Shown: positions 16,679 through 26,588 of the stretch, one piece after another
How positions within the stretch are numbered: the first letter of the stretch is position 1
How the letters are laid out: each line of letters starts with the position of its first letter
Assembly (NCBI GenBank): GCA_035325705.1
Contig: DAOKZI010000011.1
Location: 70,115-134,114 of the forward strand
DNA from: Ga0077536 sp035325705
GTDB taxonomy: Bacteria; Pseudomonadota; Gammaproteobacteria; Ga0077536
DNA: 64,000 nucleotides
Direction of reading: 5' to 3'
Program-made: the position numbers and the translations under genes
The notes under the pieces: model-generated
What the model saw: the letters and a program-made list of their open reading frames with translations, nothing else
The model's database searches: none
What the model was told of the DNA's origin: nothing

Positions 16679-17314
16679 ATGGCCAGACGCATAGAAATCC
16701 ATCCGACCCACCCGCAAGTCCGCCTGCTGCGCGCGGCCGTCGAGGTGCTGCGCGAGGACGGCGTGATCGTCTACCCCACCGATTCCACTTATGCGCTCGG
16801 CTGTCGCATGGGCGCCAAGGACGGCCAGGCGCGCATCCACGCGATCCGCCGCGACGACGTGCACCACTACCTGACGCTGGTGTGCCCGGATCTGTCCTCG
16901 CTCGCGACCCACGCGCGCGTCGACAATCAGGCCTTCCGGCTGCTGAAGTCGCTGACGCCGGGGCCCTATACCTTCATCCTGCAGGCCTCGCGCGACATCC
17001 CGAAGCGCATCCTCGATCCGAAGCGCAAGACGATCGGGCTGCGCATTCCCGATCATCCCGTCGCGCAGGCGCTGCTCGCCGAATTCGGCGAGCCGCTGCT
17101 GAGCGCGACGCTGACCGACCCCAGGCTCGAGCTGCCCTTGCCCGATCCGCAAGATCTTTTCGAGCGCTACGCGCATGCGATCGATCTGATGCTCGACGCC
17201 GGCGCCTGCGGTCTCGAAGCGACGACGATCCTCGATCTGACGGGGCCGCGGCCGGTGCTCGTGCGCGAAGGCTGCGGCGACGTCTCGCGCGTGCTCGATC
17301 TCGACGCGGGCTGA
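16679..17314 (+). CDS. yciO: YrdC/Sua5-domain protein, YciO type
   Basis: A 211-aa protein with the YrdC fold: YPTDSTYALGCRMGAKDG binding the nucleotide, LTLVCPDLSSL, the GPYTFILQASRDIPKRI core and KTIGLRIPDHP. The diagnostic KxR/SxN tetrad of TsaC is altered (SATL at the last position), which favours the YciO paralogue over the essential threonylcarbamoyl-AMP synthase TsaC. It starts the cluster yciO-M50 protease-trpS-scpA-scpB-rluB, a common gammaproteobacterial order. The four-base gap to the protease gene suggests co-translation. Confidence 0.92.
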   Translation: MARRIEIHPTHPQVRLLRAAVEVLREDGVIVYPTDSTYALGCRMGAKDGQARIHAIRRDDVHHYLTLVCPDLSSLATHARVDNQAFRLLKSLTPGPYTFILQASRDIPKRILDPKRKTIGLRIPDHPVAQALLAEFGEPLLSATLTDPRLELPLPDPQDLFERYAHAIDLMLDAGACGLEATTILDLTGPRPVLVREGCGDVSRVLDLDAG

Positions 17315-17318
17315 GGCG

Positions 17319-17939
17319 ATGGACGCGCTGGACGTGGTCGCGATCGCGGTGCCGGCCGTGTTCGCGGTCACGGTGCACGAAGTCGCCCACGGCTGGACGG
17401 CGAAGCAGCTCGGCGATCCCACGGCCGCGGACCTCGGCCGGCTCACGCTCAATCCGCTGAAGCACGTCGACCTCCTCGGCACCGTGCTCGTGCCGCTCGC
17501 GCTGAAGCTCCTGGGCTCGCCTTTTCTGTTCGGCTGGGCCAAGCCCGTGCCCGTGGTGTGGCGCAATCTGCGCCACCTGCGGCGGGACATCGCGCTGGTC
17601 GCCGCGGCCGGACCGGCGGCGAATCTCGCGATGCTCGTCGGCTGGGCGCTGCTGCTCGCGAGCCCGGCTGCGCGAGTGCCGTTCGTGGCGGACATGGGTT
17701 GGACGGGGGTGGTGTTCAATGCAACAATCATGACCTTGAACCTGATCCCGATACCGCCGCTGGACGGCAGTCGCCTCGTGACGGCCGCGCTGCCCGCCCG
17801 CCTCGCCGTCGCATACAACCGGCTCGAACGCGTGGGGCTCGTGCTGATCGCGGTGCTCCTGATGTCGGGGCTCCTGGCGTGGCTGATGGAGCCGGTGCTC
17901 GTCTGGGCGGACAGACTGGTAAGCTGGCTCGCCGCCTGA
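17319..17939 (+). CDS. Site-2 protease family (M50B) integral membrane metalloprotease
   Basis: A 206-aa membrane protein carrying HEVAHG (the zinc HExxH in the first helix, about residues 20-25) and NLIPIPPLDGS (the third zinc ligand Asp, about 145-155). This is the minimal S2P core without PDZ domains. Helices are visible at about 5-22, 90-110, 130-150 and 175-195. The substrate is unknown. This gene between yciO and trpS is conserved in pseudomonads and relatives, so it is probably a housekeeping variant rather than a stress-sensor protease. Confidence 0.93.
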   Translation: MDALDVVAIAVPAVFAVTVHEVAHGWTAKQLGDPTAADLGRLTLNPLKHVDLLGTVLVPLALKLLGSPFLFGWAKPVPVVWRNLRHLRRDIALVAAAGPAANLAMLVGWALLLASPAARVPFVADMGWTGVVFNATIMTLNLIPIPPLDGSRLVTAALPARLAVAYNRLERVGLVLIAVLLMSGLLAWLMEPVLVWADRLVSWLAA

Positions 17940-18032
17940 TCGGAGAGGCGGACCGCCCGAGAGGCGGCCGCCGGCGAGCGGCCGCGACGACGAATCCACG
18001 ATCGTTCATTCGAGTCCGAAAGACACCACCTC

Positions 18033-19247
18033 ATGAGTCCCATCGCGAACAAGCGCGTCCTGTCCGGCATGCGGCCGACGGGCCAGCTACACCTCGGCCA
18101 CTACCACGGCGTGCTGAAGAACTGGGTCAAGCTCCAGCACGAGTACGAGTGCTTCTTCTTCGTCGCCGACTGGCACGCGCTGACCACCAGCTACGAGGCC
18201 ACGGGCATCATCAGCGACAGCGCCTTCGACATCGTCGTCGACTGGCTGTCGGTCGGCATCAATCCCGGCGAGGCGACGATCTTCATCCAGTCGCGCGTGC
18301 CCGAACACGCCGAGCTGCATCTATTGCTGTCCATGATCACGCCGATCAGTTGGCTGGAACGCGTGCCGACGTACAAGGATCAGCAGGAAAAGCTCAAGGA
18401 GCGCGATCTGTCGACCTACGGCTTCCTCGGCTATCCCCTGCTGCAGACGGCCGACATCCTGATCTACAAGGCCGGCCACGTGCCGGTCGGCGAGGATCAG
18501 GTCGCGCACATCGAGCTGTCGCGCGAGATCGCGCGCCGCTTCAATTTCCTCTACGGACGCGAACCCGGCTTCGAGGACAAGGCCGAGGCCGCCGTGCGCA
18601 AACTCGGCAAGCGCAACGCGAAGCTCTATGAAGAGCTGCGCAAGCGCTATCAGGAAGAGGGCGATCCCGAAGCGCTCGCGCGCGGCCGCGCCCTGCTCGA
18701 CGCCCAGCAGAACATCTCGCTCGGCGATCGCGAGCGCCTGCTCGGCTATCTCGAGGGCGGCGGCAAGGTCATCCTGCCGGAACCGCGGGCGCTGTTGACG
18801 CCGGAATCGAAGATGCCGGGCCTGGACGGCGAAAAGATGTCGAAGTCCTACAACAACACGATCGCGCTGCGCGAGGCGCCGGACTCGGTGCGCACGAAGC
18901 TGCGCACGATGCCGACCGATCCCGCGCGCGTGCGCCGCACGGATCCGGGCGATCCCGCGAAATGCCCGGTGTGGAAGTTCCACGAGATCTATTCCTCGCC
19001 GGACGTGCAGCAGTGGGTGCAGGTAGGCTGCCGCAGCGCCGGCATCGGCTGTCTCGACTGCAAGCAGCCCGTGATCGAGGCCGTGCTGAAGGAGCAGGCG
19101 CCGATTCGCGAGCGCAGTGAAGAATTCCTCGCCGATCCCGACACCGTGCGCGCAATCGTCGACGAGGGCTGCGAAGCGGCCCGCGTCGCCGCGCGCGAGA
19201 CGCTCGAGGAAGTGCGCGAGGTCATGAATCTGAGCTATCGCCGATGA
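18033..19247 (+). CDS. trpS: Tryptophanyl-tRNA synthetase
   Basis: A class I aminoacyl-tRNA synthetase charging tRNA-Trp. HLGH (HIGH motif) lies at about 20-23 after SGMRPTGQLH, and KMSKS at about 268-272. LGYPLLQTADILIY and PVGEDQVAHIELSREIA are TrpS-specific. At 404 aa it is longer than the E. coli enzyme (334). The extra residues sit around 190-250, between the Rossmann fold and KMSKS, a charged segment that includes EELRKRYQEEGDPEAL. This long form is known in pseudomonads. The stop overlaps the scpA start (ATGA). Confidence 0.97.
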   Translation: MSPIANKRVLSGMRPTGQLHLGHYHGVLKNWVKLQHEYECFFFVADWHALTTSYEATGIISDSAFDIVVDWLSVGINPGEATIFIQSRVPEHAELHLLLSMITPISWLERVPTYKDQQEKLKERDLSTYGFLGYPLLQTADILIYKAGHVPVGEDQVAHIELSREIARRFNFLYGREPGFEDKAEAAVRKLGKRNAKLYEELRKRYQEEGDPEALARGRALLDAQQNISLGDRERLLGYLEGGGKVILPEPRALLTPESKMPGLDGEKMSKSYNNTIALREAPDSVRTKLRTMPTDPARVRRTDPGDPAKCPVWKFHEIYSSPDVQQWVQVGCRSAGIGCLDCKQPVIEAVLKEQAPIRERSEEFLADPDTVRAIVDEGCEAARVAARETLEEVREVMNLSYRR

Positions 19248-20077
19248 GCGGCGAGGTCGAGCACCGGCAGGGCGCCGACGCGGCGTCGCAGCCGCCGCAA
19301 CAGGCGGAGATGCCGTTCGCAATCGTGCAGGGCACGCCGATCACGGAGCCGCCGAAAGATCTCTACATTCCGCCCGACGCGCTGGAAGTCTTCCTCGAGG
19401 CCTTCGAGGGACCGCTCGATCTGCTGCTCTATCTGATCAAGCGGCAGAACCTCGACATCCTCGACATCCCGATCGCGCGCATCACCGAGCAGTACATGTC
19501 CTATATCGACATGATGCAGGGGCTGAAGCTCGAGCTCGCGGCGGAGTACCTCGTGATGGCCGCGATGCTGGCCGAGATCAAATCGCGCATGCTGCTGCCG
19601 CGGCCGCCCGGCGTGCCCGAGGAGGAAGCCGATCCGCGCGCCGAGCTCGTGCGCCGCCTGCAGGAGTACGAGCGCTACAAGAAAGCCGCCGCGGATCTCG
19701 ACGCGCTGCCGCGGCTGGAGCGCGAGCTGCAGCGCGTGGTCGTCGCCTTCGAGCATCGTGAAGTGCGCGCCGCGCCGCCGGCCGTCACCCTCGAAGCCGT
19801 GCTCGCCGCCTTTCGCGACGTACTGCGCCGGGCGGCGATGTTCAGCGACCACCGCGTGCAGCGCGAGCCGCTGTCGGTGCGTGAGCGCATGAGCATCGTG
19901 CTCGAGCGCGCGCGCAGCGACGGCTACACGCCGTTCAGCGCGATGTTCAGCGTCGAGGAGGGCAAGGCCGGCGTCGTCGTGGCCCTGCTCGCCGTGCTCG
20001 AGCTGCTGCGGCAGGCGCTGATCGAGCTCGTGCAGAACGACGAGTGCGCCCCGATCTACATCAAGCTCGCCGCCTGA
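19244..20077 (+). CDS. scpA: Segregation and condensation protein A
   Basis: ScpA is the kleisin of the SMC-ScpAB condensin-like complex. The 277-aa protein has a variable N-terminal tail (1-35), the FEGPLDLLLYLIKRQNLDILDIPIARITEQY signature at about 52-85, a helical region with LAAEYLVMAAMLAEIKSRMLLP and a C-terminal winged-helix half (about 215-277). The ATG at 19244 overlaps the trpS stop. No smc gene lies in the window. Confidence 0.95.
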   Translation: MSGEVEHRQGADAASQPPQQAEMPFAIVQGTPITEPPKDLYIPPDALEVFLEAFEGPLDLLLYLIKRQNLDILDIPIARITEQYMSYIDMMQGLKLELAAEYLVMAAMLAEIKSRMLLPRPPGVPEEEADPRAELVRRLQEYERYKKAAADLDALPRLERELQRVVVAFEHREVRAAPPAVTLEAVLAAFRDVLRRAAMFSDHRVQREPLSVRERMSIVLERARSDGYTPFSAMFSVEEGKAGVVVALLAVLELLRQALIELVQNDECAPIYIKLAA

Positions 20078-20115
20078 ATCATTCCCGACACCCGACTATC
20101 GCAGCCGACACACGC

Positions 20116-21134
<1,019 letters not shown>

Positions 21135-21138
<4 letters not shown>

Positions 21139-22091
21139 ACACCGGTCGTCCACGCGGTCCGAAGTCGAGGTCGCGCGCGCCGCGACGGACTGCGGCGCCA
21201 CCGGCGTCTCGACCGGCGCAGGGCGCCCGGGCGAGCGCCGCGCCGCCGGTCGCCCCCGAGCGCCTGCAGAAATTCCTCGCCGCCGCCGGCCACGGCTCGC
21301 GACGCGAAATCGACGCGCTGATCGCGGCCGGCCGCGTCCTCGTCAACGGCAAGCCCGCGGCGCCCGGCGCCAAGGTCGTGCCGGGCGATCGCATCGCGAT
21401 CGACGGCAAGCCCTGTCATGCGCCGCAGTCCGTCCCGCGCGCCCCGCGCGTCATCGCCGTCCACAAGCCGCCCGACGTGGTCTGCACGCGCCGCGATCCC
21501 GAACAGCGGGCGACGGTGTTCGAGCTGCTGCCGGCCGGCCGGCGCTGGATCATGATCGGCCGTCTCGATCTGACGACCAGCGGCGTGCTGCTGTTCACCG
21601 ATGACGGCGAGCTCGCGCACCGCTTGATGCATCCGAGCCACGAGGTCACGCGCGTCTACGCGGTGCGCGTGCTCGGCGAGGTGAGCGCCGTGCAGCTTCA
21701 GGCGATGCAGCGCGGCGTCGAAGTCGACGGTGAGCGGCTGCGTTTCGATCGCATCACGCCGCGCGGGGGCAGCGGCGTCAATCAGTGGTACGAATGCGAG
21801 CTCCACACCGGCCGTAACCGCGAGGTGCGGCGACTGTGGGAGAGCCAGGGCCTCGTCGTCAGCCGGCTCATCCGCGTCGCGTTCGGGCCCGTGGGCCTGC
21901 CGCGCAGAGTGCCCGCGGGCCGCTGGTTCGAGGTGACGGGCGAAACGCTGGCGGCGCTCTACGCGCTGGCCGGCCTGCCGGCGCCGCCGCTGCCGCCGTC
22001 CTCCCGAGCGGCCGCGGCCCGCGCCGGTCGCGACGACATGCGCGCGACGCGGCCGCGTCAGGCGCCGCGCCGACCGCGCCCGTCAAATTGA
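21135..22091 (+). CDS. rluB: 23S rRNA pseudouridine synthase RluB, apparently CTG-initiated
   Basis: RluB forms pseudouridine 2605 in 23S rRNA. The S4 RNA-binding domain (PERLQKFLAAAGHGSRREID, about residues 40-85) precedes the RsuA/RluB catalytic domain with GRLDLTTSGVLLFTDDGEL (catalytic Asp) and HTGRNREVRRLWESQG. A basic Pro/Arg-rich tail ends the protein. The frame is open from 20751 but contains no ATG, GTG or TTG before a GTG at 21378, which lies inside the S4 domain. The only plausible start is CTG at 21135. It overlaps the scpB stop (CTGA) and is preceded by a strong GAGGAG seven bases upstream. That gives 318 aa with a 40-aa basic N-terminal extension. Confidence 0.85.
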
Positions 22092-22145
22092 AATGAGGGA
22101 CCAAGCTCGTTAAGCTGCCGGCCCTTCAGCAGCCCCATCCGTATC

Positions 22146-22907
22146 ATGCGCACGCCCCTGGTCGTCGGTAACTGGAAGATGCACGGCAGCCGCGCGATGG
22201 CGGCCGCGCTGTGCGACGAGATCAAGGCCGCTCGAGGCGAATTCGCGGGCATGGATGTCGGCGTCTGTCCGCCCTACGTGCTGCTGCCGCAGGTCGCGGA
22301 CAGCCTGCGCGGCAGCGGCATCGCATGGGGCGCGCAGGATGTCAGCGAGCAGGCGAGCGGCGCCTACACGGGCGAAGTATCGGCGGCGATGCTGAAGGAT
22401 TTCGACGCGAGCCTGGTCATCGTCGGTCATTCCGAACGCCGCGCGCTCTACGGCGATACCGATGCACTGACGGTGAAGAAGCTGCGCCAGGCGGAGGCGG
22501 TGGGCCTCGTGCCCATCCTGTGCGTCGGTGAGACGCTCGAGGAACGCAAAGCCGGCCGCACCGAGGCGGTCGTCGCGCGCCAGCTCGACGCGCTGCTCGG
22601 CGAGCCCGATGCCGCGACGCTGCTCGGCGCGCTCGTGATCGCCTACGAACCGGTGTGGGCCATCGGCACCGGCGAGACCGCGACGCCGGACCAGGCGCAG
22701 GCCGTGCATGCCTTCATTCGCGCGCGCCTCGGCAGCGCGGCGGCCGGCATCCGCCTCCTCTACGGCGGCAGCGTCAAGCCCGGCAATGCGGGTGAGCTGT
22801 TCGCGATGCCCGACATCGACGGCGGGCTCATCGGCGGCGCCGCGCTGAAGAGCGCGGACTTCATCGCCATCTGCAGCGCCGCGCGGGGACGGACAGCGCG
22901 CCGCTGA
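22146..22907 (+). CDS. tpiA: Triosephosphate isomerase
   Basis: TpiA interconverts dihydroxyacetone phosphate and glyceraldehyde 3-phosphate. The 253-aa TIM barrel shows GNWKMHG (catalytic Lys, about residue 11), GHSERR with the catalytic His near 96, AYEPVWAIGTGETATPDQAQ with the catalytic Glu near 168 and the loop-6 hinge, and LYGGSVKPGNAGE. Length and motifs are standard. I see no strong Shine-Dalgarno before the ATG. It heads the tpiA-secG-tRNA-Leu-nuo arrangement. Confidence 0.97.
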   Translation: MRTPLVVGNWKMHGSRAMAAALCDEIKAARGEFAGMDVGVCPPYVLLPQVADSLRGSGIAWGAQDVSEQASGAYTGEVSAAMLKDFDASLVIVGHSERRALYGDTDALTVKKLRQAEAVGLVPILCVGETLEERKAGRTEAVVARQLDALLGEPDAATLLGALVIAYEPVWAIGTGETATPDQAQAVHAFIRARLGSAAAGIRLLYGGSVKPGNAGELFAMPDIDGGLIGGAALKSADFIAICSAARGRTARR

Positions 22908-22931
22908 ACCGAATTCCGGAGAATTTTCCAG

Positions 22932-23378
22932 ATGCTTCAGACCATCCTGCTCGTGCTGCACGTGATCGTCGCGATCTCGCTGATAGCCTTCATCCTGCTG
23001 CAGCAGGGGCGCGGCGCGACGACCGGTGCGGCCTTTGGCAGCGGCGCGTCGAGCACCGTGTTCGGCGCGCGCGGATCGGCCTCGTTCCTGTCGCGCACGA
23101 CCTCGATCCTCGCGATCGTGTTCTTCGCCAACTGCCTGCTGCTCGCGTTCCTCGGCGTTCAGCGCACGGGGCCGTCGAGCGTGCTCGATCATCTGCAGGA
23201 CGGCGCGGCGCCGGCATCGACGAGCGGCGATGCGCCCCCGATCGCGCCGTCGTCGCCGACGACACCGCCTGCCGCGAACGGCGGCTCGAACGCGCCGCCG
23301 TCGACGCCGGCAGCGCCGCCGGCGAATGGCGCGGCGGCCGATGTGCCTGACATCCCGCCCGCGAAACCCTCACCGTGA
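22932..23378 (+). CDS. secG: Preprotein translocase subunit SecG
   Basis: SecG is the small accessory subunit of the SecYEG translocon. The 148-aa protein has two transmembrane helices (about 3-22 and 52-72) joined by the conserved QQGRGATTGAAFGSGASSTVFG loop region, followed by a long Ala/Pro/Ser-rich tail (about 85-148) with no evident fold. The tail is longer than in E. coli (110 aa total) but such low-complexity tails vary widely. It lies 24 bp after tpiA and just before tRNA-Leu. Confidence 0.94.
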   Translation: MLQTILLVLHVIVAISLIAFILLQQGRGATTGAAFGSGASSTVFGARGSASFLSRTTSILAIVFFANCLLLAFLGVQRTGPSSVLDHLQDGAAPASTSGDAPPIAPSSPTTPPAANGGSNAPPSTPAAPPANGAAADVPDIPPAKPSP

Positions 23379-23420
23379 TCAACTCCAGTGCATAAATTTA
23401 TGGCACGGAGTGTGGGCATC

Positions 23421-23426
23421 TAATAT
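23421..23426 (+). promoter_or_regulatory. Possible -10 element for tRNA-Leu
   Basis: TAATAT followed by a GC-rich stretch, 55 bp before the tRNA. An AT-rich patch (ATAAATTTATGG) sits at the -35 region, but the hexamer match is poor. Confidence 0.35.
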
Positions 23427-23480
23427 GATCTTGCGCGGTCGTGCCGGCCCCGCGGTTCTCGGCGGACCCGATAGAAAAAC

Positions 23481-23565
23481 GCCGACGTGGTGGAATTGGT
23501 AGACACGCCATCTTGAGGGGGTGGTGGGGAAACCCGTGTGAGTTCGAGTCTCACCGTCGGCACCA
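23481..23565 (+). tRNA. tRNA-Leu (anticodon GAG)
   Basis: An 85-nt class II tRNA. The acceptor stem GCCGACG pairs with CGTCGGC. The D-arm is GTGG-AATTGGTAGA-CAC. The anticodon stem CCATC/GGTGG holds the loop TTGAGGG with anticodon GAG, reading CUC/CUU. A long variable arm follows, and a T-arm with GTTCGAGTC. The CCA end is encoded (23563-23565). Its position between secG and the nuo operon matches other gammaproteobacteria. Confidence 0.97.
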
Positions 23566-23763
23566 AACATCGTTCGCAACGCGTCGGCGCGACGCGCGGC
23601 AACTCGAGACGTCCGCTCCGGCGGACGCGGTAAAGCCCCAGAATCGTGAGCACGAAGGCGTCCTGGCAGCGGTGCGACGACCGCAAGATTGAATCCGGTG
23701 AGCGGATGACCGAGGGTCGCCGCGGCACGCCCCTCTCTTCGACCCGACGCGGAATCCGACGAC

Positions 23764-24132
23764 GTGCTTGAGCTCTACCTACCGATACTGATCTTCCTAG
23801 GCGTCGGCGTGGCCGTCGGCTGCATCGCGCTCGGTGCCGGCTTCGTGATCGGCAAGCTGCTCGGCGTGTACAAGGCCGACGCGCAGAAAGTATCCCCCTA
23901 TGAATGCGGCTTCGAAGCCTTCGAAGACGCGCGCATGAAATTCGACGTGCGCTACTACCTCGTCGCCATCCTTTTCATCCTCTTCGATCTCGAAATCGCG
24001 TTCTTCTTTCCGTGGGCCGTGGTGCTCGATCAGATCGGCCTGCCGGGCTTCACGGCGATGATGGTCTTTCTGGCCGTCCTCGTCGTCGGCTTCATCTACG
24101 AATGGAAGAAGGGAGCGCTGGAATGGGAATGA
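23764..24132 (+). CDS. nuoA: NADH-quinone oxidoreductase subunit A
   Basis: NuoA is a membrane-arm subunit of complex I near the quinone site. The 122-aa protein has three helices (about 4-30, 62-82 and 90-112) and the conserved loop KVSPYECGFEAFEDARMKFDVRYYLVA between helices 1 and 2. The start is a GTG at 23764 after a 198-bp gap following the tRNA. The stop overlaps the nuoB start region. First gene of the complete nuoA-N operon. Confidence 0.96.
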   Translation: MLELYLPILIFLGVGVAVGCIALGAGFVIGKLLGVYKADAQKVSPYECGFEAFEDARMKFDVRYYLVAILFILFDLEIAFFFPWAVVLDQIGLPGFTAMMVFLAVLVVGFIYEWKKGALEWE

Positions 24133-24620
24133 ATGACCTGTCCACGACGGGTGCCGCCGATCGCGGCTTCGTGACTACTACAGTAGACAACGTCGTCAAC
24201 TGGGCGCGCACGGGTTCGCTGTGGCCGATGACCTTCGGTCTCGCCTGCTGCGCCGTCGAGATGATGCAGGCCGGCGCCTCGCGTTACGACCTCGACCGCT
24301 TCGGCATCGTATTCCGGCCGAGCCCGCGCCAGTCGGACGTGATGATCGTCGCCGGCACGCTGTGCAACAAGATGGCGCCGGCGCTGCGCAAGGTCTACGA
24401 CCAGATGGCCGAGCCGCGCTGGGTGATCTCCATGGGCTCGTGCGCCAATGGCGGCGGCTATTACCATTATTCCTACTCCGTGGTGCGCGGCTGCGACCGC
24501 ATCGTGCCGGTCGACATCTACGTGCCCGGCTGTCCGCCGACCGCCGAGGCGCTGCTGTTCGGCATCGTACAGTTGCAAGCGAAGATCAGGCGCACCAACA
24601 CCATCTCGCGCGCGGGGTGA
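24123..24620 (+). CDS. nuoB: NADH-quinone oxidoreductase subunit B
   Basis: NuoB carries the terminal iron-sulfur cluster N2 that donates electrons to quinone. The four cluster cysteines appear in LACCAVEMM, GSCANGGGYY and PGCPPTAEALL. At 165 aa it is slightly shorter than the E. coli protein. The ATG at 24123 has GGGAG upstream. A second ATG at 24129 would make a four-base overlap with the nuoA stop. Either choice keeps all conserved residues. Confidence 0.97.
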   Translation: MGMNDLSTTGAADRGFVTTTVDNVVNWARTGSLWPMTFGLACCAVEMMQAGASRYDLDRFGIVFRPSPRQSDVMIVAGTLCNKMAPALRKVYDQMAEPRWVISMGSCANGGGYYHYSYSVVRGCDRIVPVDIYVPGCPPTAEALLFGIVQLQAKIRRTNTISRAG

Positions 24621-24630
24621 GGCGAGCAGC

Positions 24631-25302
24631 GTGAATACCGATATCTTGAACCGTGTCGCCGAGCGGATTCGCGCGCTGCTGGGCGAGCGCATCCGCGACA
24701 GCGTGATCGACCGCGGCGAGCTGACCGTCGTCGTCGACGGCAAGGATCTCATCGCGGTGTCCGAGACGCTGCGCGACGCGCCCGATCTCGCCTTCAAGCT
24801 GCTGCTCGACGTTTCCGGCATCGATTATCAGACTTACGGCCAGGCCGACTGGCGCACGCACGACGCGACCACCACCGGCTTCAGCCGCGGCGTCGCCCGC
24901 GCGCAGGAAACGGTCGACGTGCCGCCGTTCCCCGGCCGCTTCGGCGTCGTCTACCACCTGCTGTCCGTCGCCCACAATCTGCGCGTGCGCGTGAAGGTCT
25001 ATCTAGCCGAGGATCCGCCGCGCCTGCCGTCCGTGATCGAGGTGTGGCCGTCGGCGAACTGGTACGAGCGCGAAGCTTTCGATCTCTACGGCATCCTGTT
25101 CGAGGGCCATCCGGATCTGCGCCGCATCCTCACCGACTACGGCTTCATCGGTCATCCGTTCCGCAAGGACTTCCCGCTCGAAGGTCACGTCGAAGTGCGC
25201 TACGACGCGGAGAAGGGCCGCGTGGTCTACCAGCCCGTGACGATCGAGAACCGCGTGCTCGTGCCGCGCGTGATCCGCAACGACGGCCGCTTCGGACACT
25301 GA
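24631..25302 (+). CDS. nuoC: NADH-quinone oxidoreductase subunit C (30 kDa)
   Basis: NuoC is a peripheral-arm subunit that docks with NuoD. The 223-aa protein has the 30-kDa signature ANWYEREAFDLYGILFEGHPDLRRILTDYGFIGHPFRKDFPL in the second half. The GTG at 24631 is the only start adjacent to the conserved N-terminal helix (NTDILNRVAERIRALLG) and lies ten bases after the nuoB stop. NuoC and NuoD are separate genes here, unlike the fused nuoCD of E. coli. Confidence 0.95.
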   Translation: MNTDILNRVAERIRALLGERIRDSVIDRGELTVVVDGKDLIAVSETLRDAPDLAFKLLLDVSGIDYQTYGQADWRTHDATTTGFSRGVARAQETVDVPPFPGRFGVVYHLLSVAHNLRVRVKVYLAEDPPRLPSVIEVWPSANWYEREAFDLYGILFEGHPDLRRILTDYGFIGHPFRKDFPLEGHVEVRYDAEKGRVVYQPVTIENRVLVPRVIRNDGRFGH

Positions 25303-25323
25303 CGCAGCATCGGAAAGAGCGCC

Positions 25324-26577
25324 ATGCCTGAAATCCGCAACATGACCCTGAACTTCGGGCCGCAGCATCCCGCCGCGCACGGCGTGCTGCGCCTGATCCT
25401 CGAGATGGACGGCGAGGTCATCGAGCGCGCCGATCCGCACATCGGCCTTCTGCACCGCGCGACCGAGAAGCTCGCCGAGAGCAAGCCGTTCAACCAGAGC
25501 ATCGGCTACATGGACCGTCTCGACTACGTGTCCATGATGTGCAACGAGCACGCCTACGTGATGGCGATCGAGCGCCTGCTCGGCATCACGCCGCCGATCC
25601 GCGCGCAGTACATCCGCGTGATGTTCGACGAGATCACGCGCATCCTGAACCACCTGATGTGGCTGGGCGCGCACGGCCTCGACATCGGCGCGATGACGGT
25701 GTTCCTGTACTGCTTCCGCGAGCGCGAGGATCTGATGGACTGCTACGAGGCGGTGTCGGGCACGCGCATGCATGCGACCTATTACCGCCCGGGCGGGGTC
25801 TATCGCGATCTGCCGGAGACGATGCCGCAGTACCGGCCATCGAAGTGGCGCAGCGAAGCGGACGTGAAGAAGCTCAACGAGAACCGCCAGGGCTCGCTGC
25901 TGGACTTCATCGAAGACTTCGTGAACCGTTTTCCGGCCTGCGTCGACGAGTACGAAGTGCTGCTGACAGACAACCGCATCTGGAAGCAGCGCACCGTCGA
26001 CATCGGCATCGTCACGCCCGAGCGCGCGCTCGCGCTCGGCTTCACGGGCCCTATGCTGCGCGGCTCCGGCGTGGCCTGGGATCTGCGCAAGAAGCAGCCC
26101 TACGATGTCTACGCCGAGCTCGATTTCGACATTCCGGTCGGCGTCAACGGCGACTGCTACGACCGCTACCTCGTGCGCGTCGAAGAGATGCGCCAGTCGG
26201 CGCGGATCATCGGACAGTGCGTGCAGTGGCTGAAGGCGAACCCGGGCCCGGTGATCATCGACGATCACAAGCTCACGCCGCCGACGCGCGGCGAGATGAA
26301 GGGCGACATGGAGTCGCTGATCCATCACTTCAAACTGTTCACCGAGGGTTACTGCGTGCCGCCGGGCGAAGTGTACGCGGCGGTCGAACATCCGAAGGGC
26401 GAGTTCGGCATCTGGCTGGTGTCCGACGGCGCGAACAAACCCTATCGCCTGAAAGCGCGCGCGCCCGGTTTCGCGCATTTGTCGGCGATGAACGAGCTGG
26501 CGACCGGCCACATGCTCGCCGACGTCGTCGCGATCATCGGCACGATGGACATCGTGTTCGGCGAGATCGACAGATAA
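25324..26577 (+). CDS. nuoD: NADH-quinone oxidoreductase subunit D (49 kDa)
   Basis: NuoD forms the quinone-binding cavity with NuoB. The 417-aa chain starts with LNFGPQHPAAHGVLRL (quinone-site His) and contains GLLHRATEKLAE, NEHAYVMAIERLLGI and the C-terminal DIVFGEIDR typical of the subunit. The homology to NiFe hydrogenase large subunits is evident but the Ni ligands are absent, as expected. The spacing to nuoC is 21 bp. Confidence 0.98.
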   Translation: MPEIRNMTLNFGPQHPAAHGVLRLILEMDGEVIERADPHIGLLHRATEKLAESKPFNQSIGYMDRLDYVSMMCNEHAYVMAIERLLGITPPIRAQYIRVMFDEITRILNHLMWLGAHGLDIGAMTVFLYCFREREDLMDCYEAVSGTRMHATYYRPGGVYRDLPETMPQYRPSKWRSEADVKKLNENRQGSLLDFIEDFVNRFPACVDEYEVLLTDNRIWKQRTVDIGIVTPERALALGFTGPMLRGSGVAWDLRKKQPYDVYAELDFDIPVGVNGDCYDRYLVRVEEMRQSARIIGQCVQWLKANPGPVIIDDHKLTPPTRGEMKGDMESLIHHFKLFTEGYCVPPGEVYAAVEHPKGEFGIWLVSDGANKPYRLKARAPGFAHLSAMNELATGHMLADVVAIIGTMDIVFGEIDR

Positions 26578-26588
26578 CGAGTCCGCCC

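Noticed and set aside
25003..26511. 502-aa open frame antisense to nuoC-nuoD
   Set aside because: Spans two real nuo genes in reverse and has no recognisable domain.
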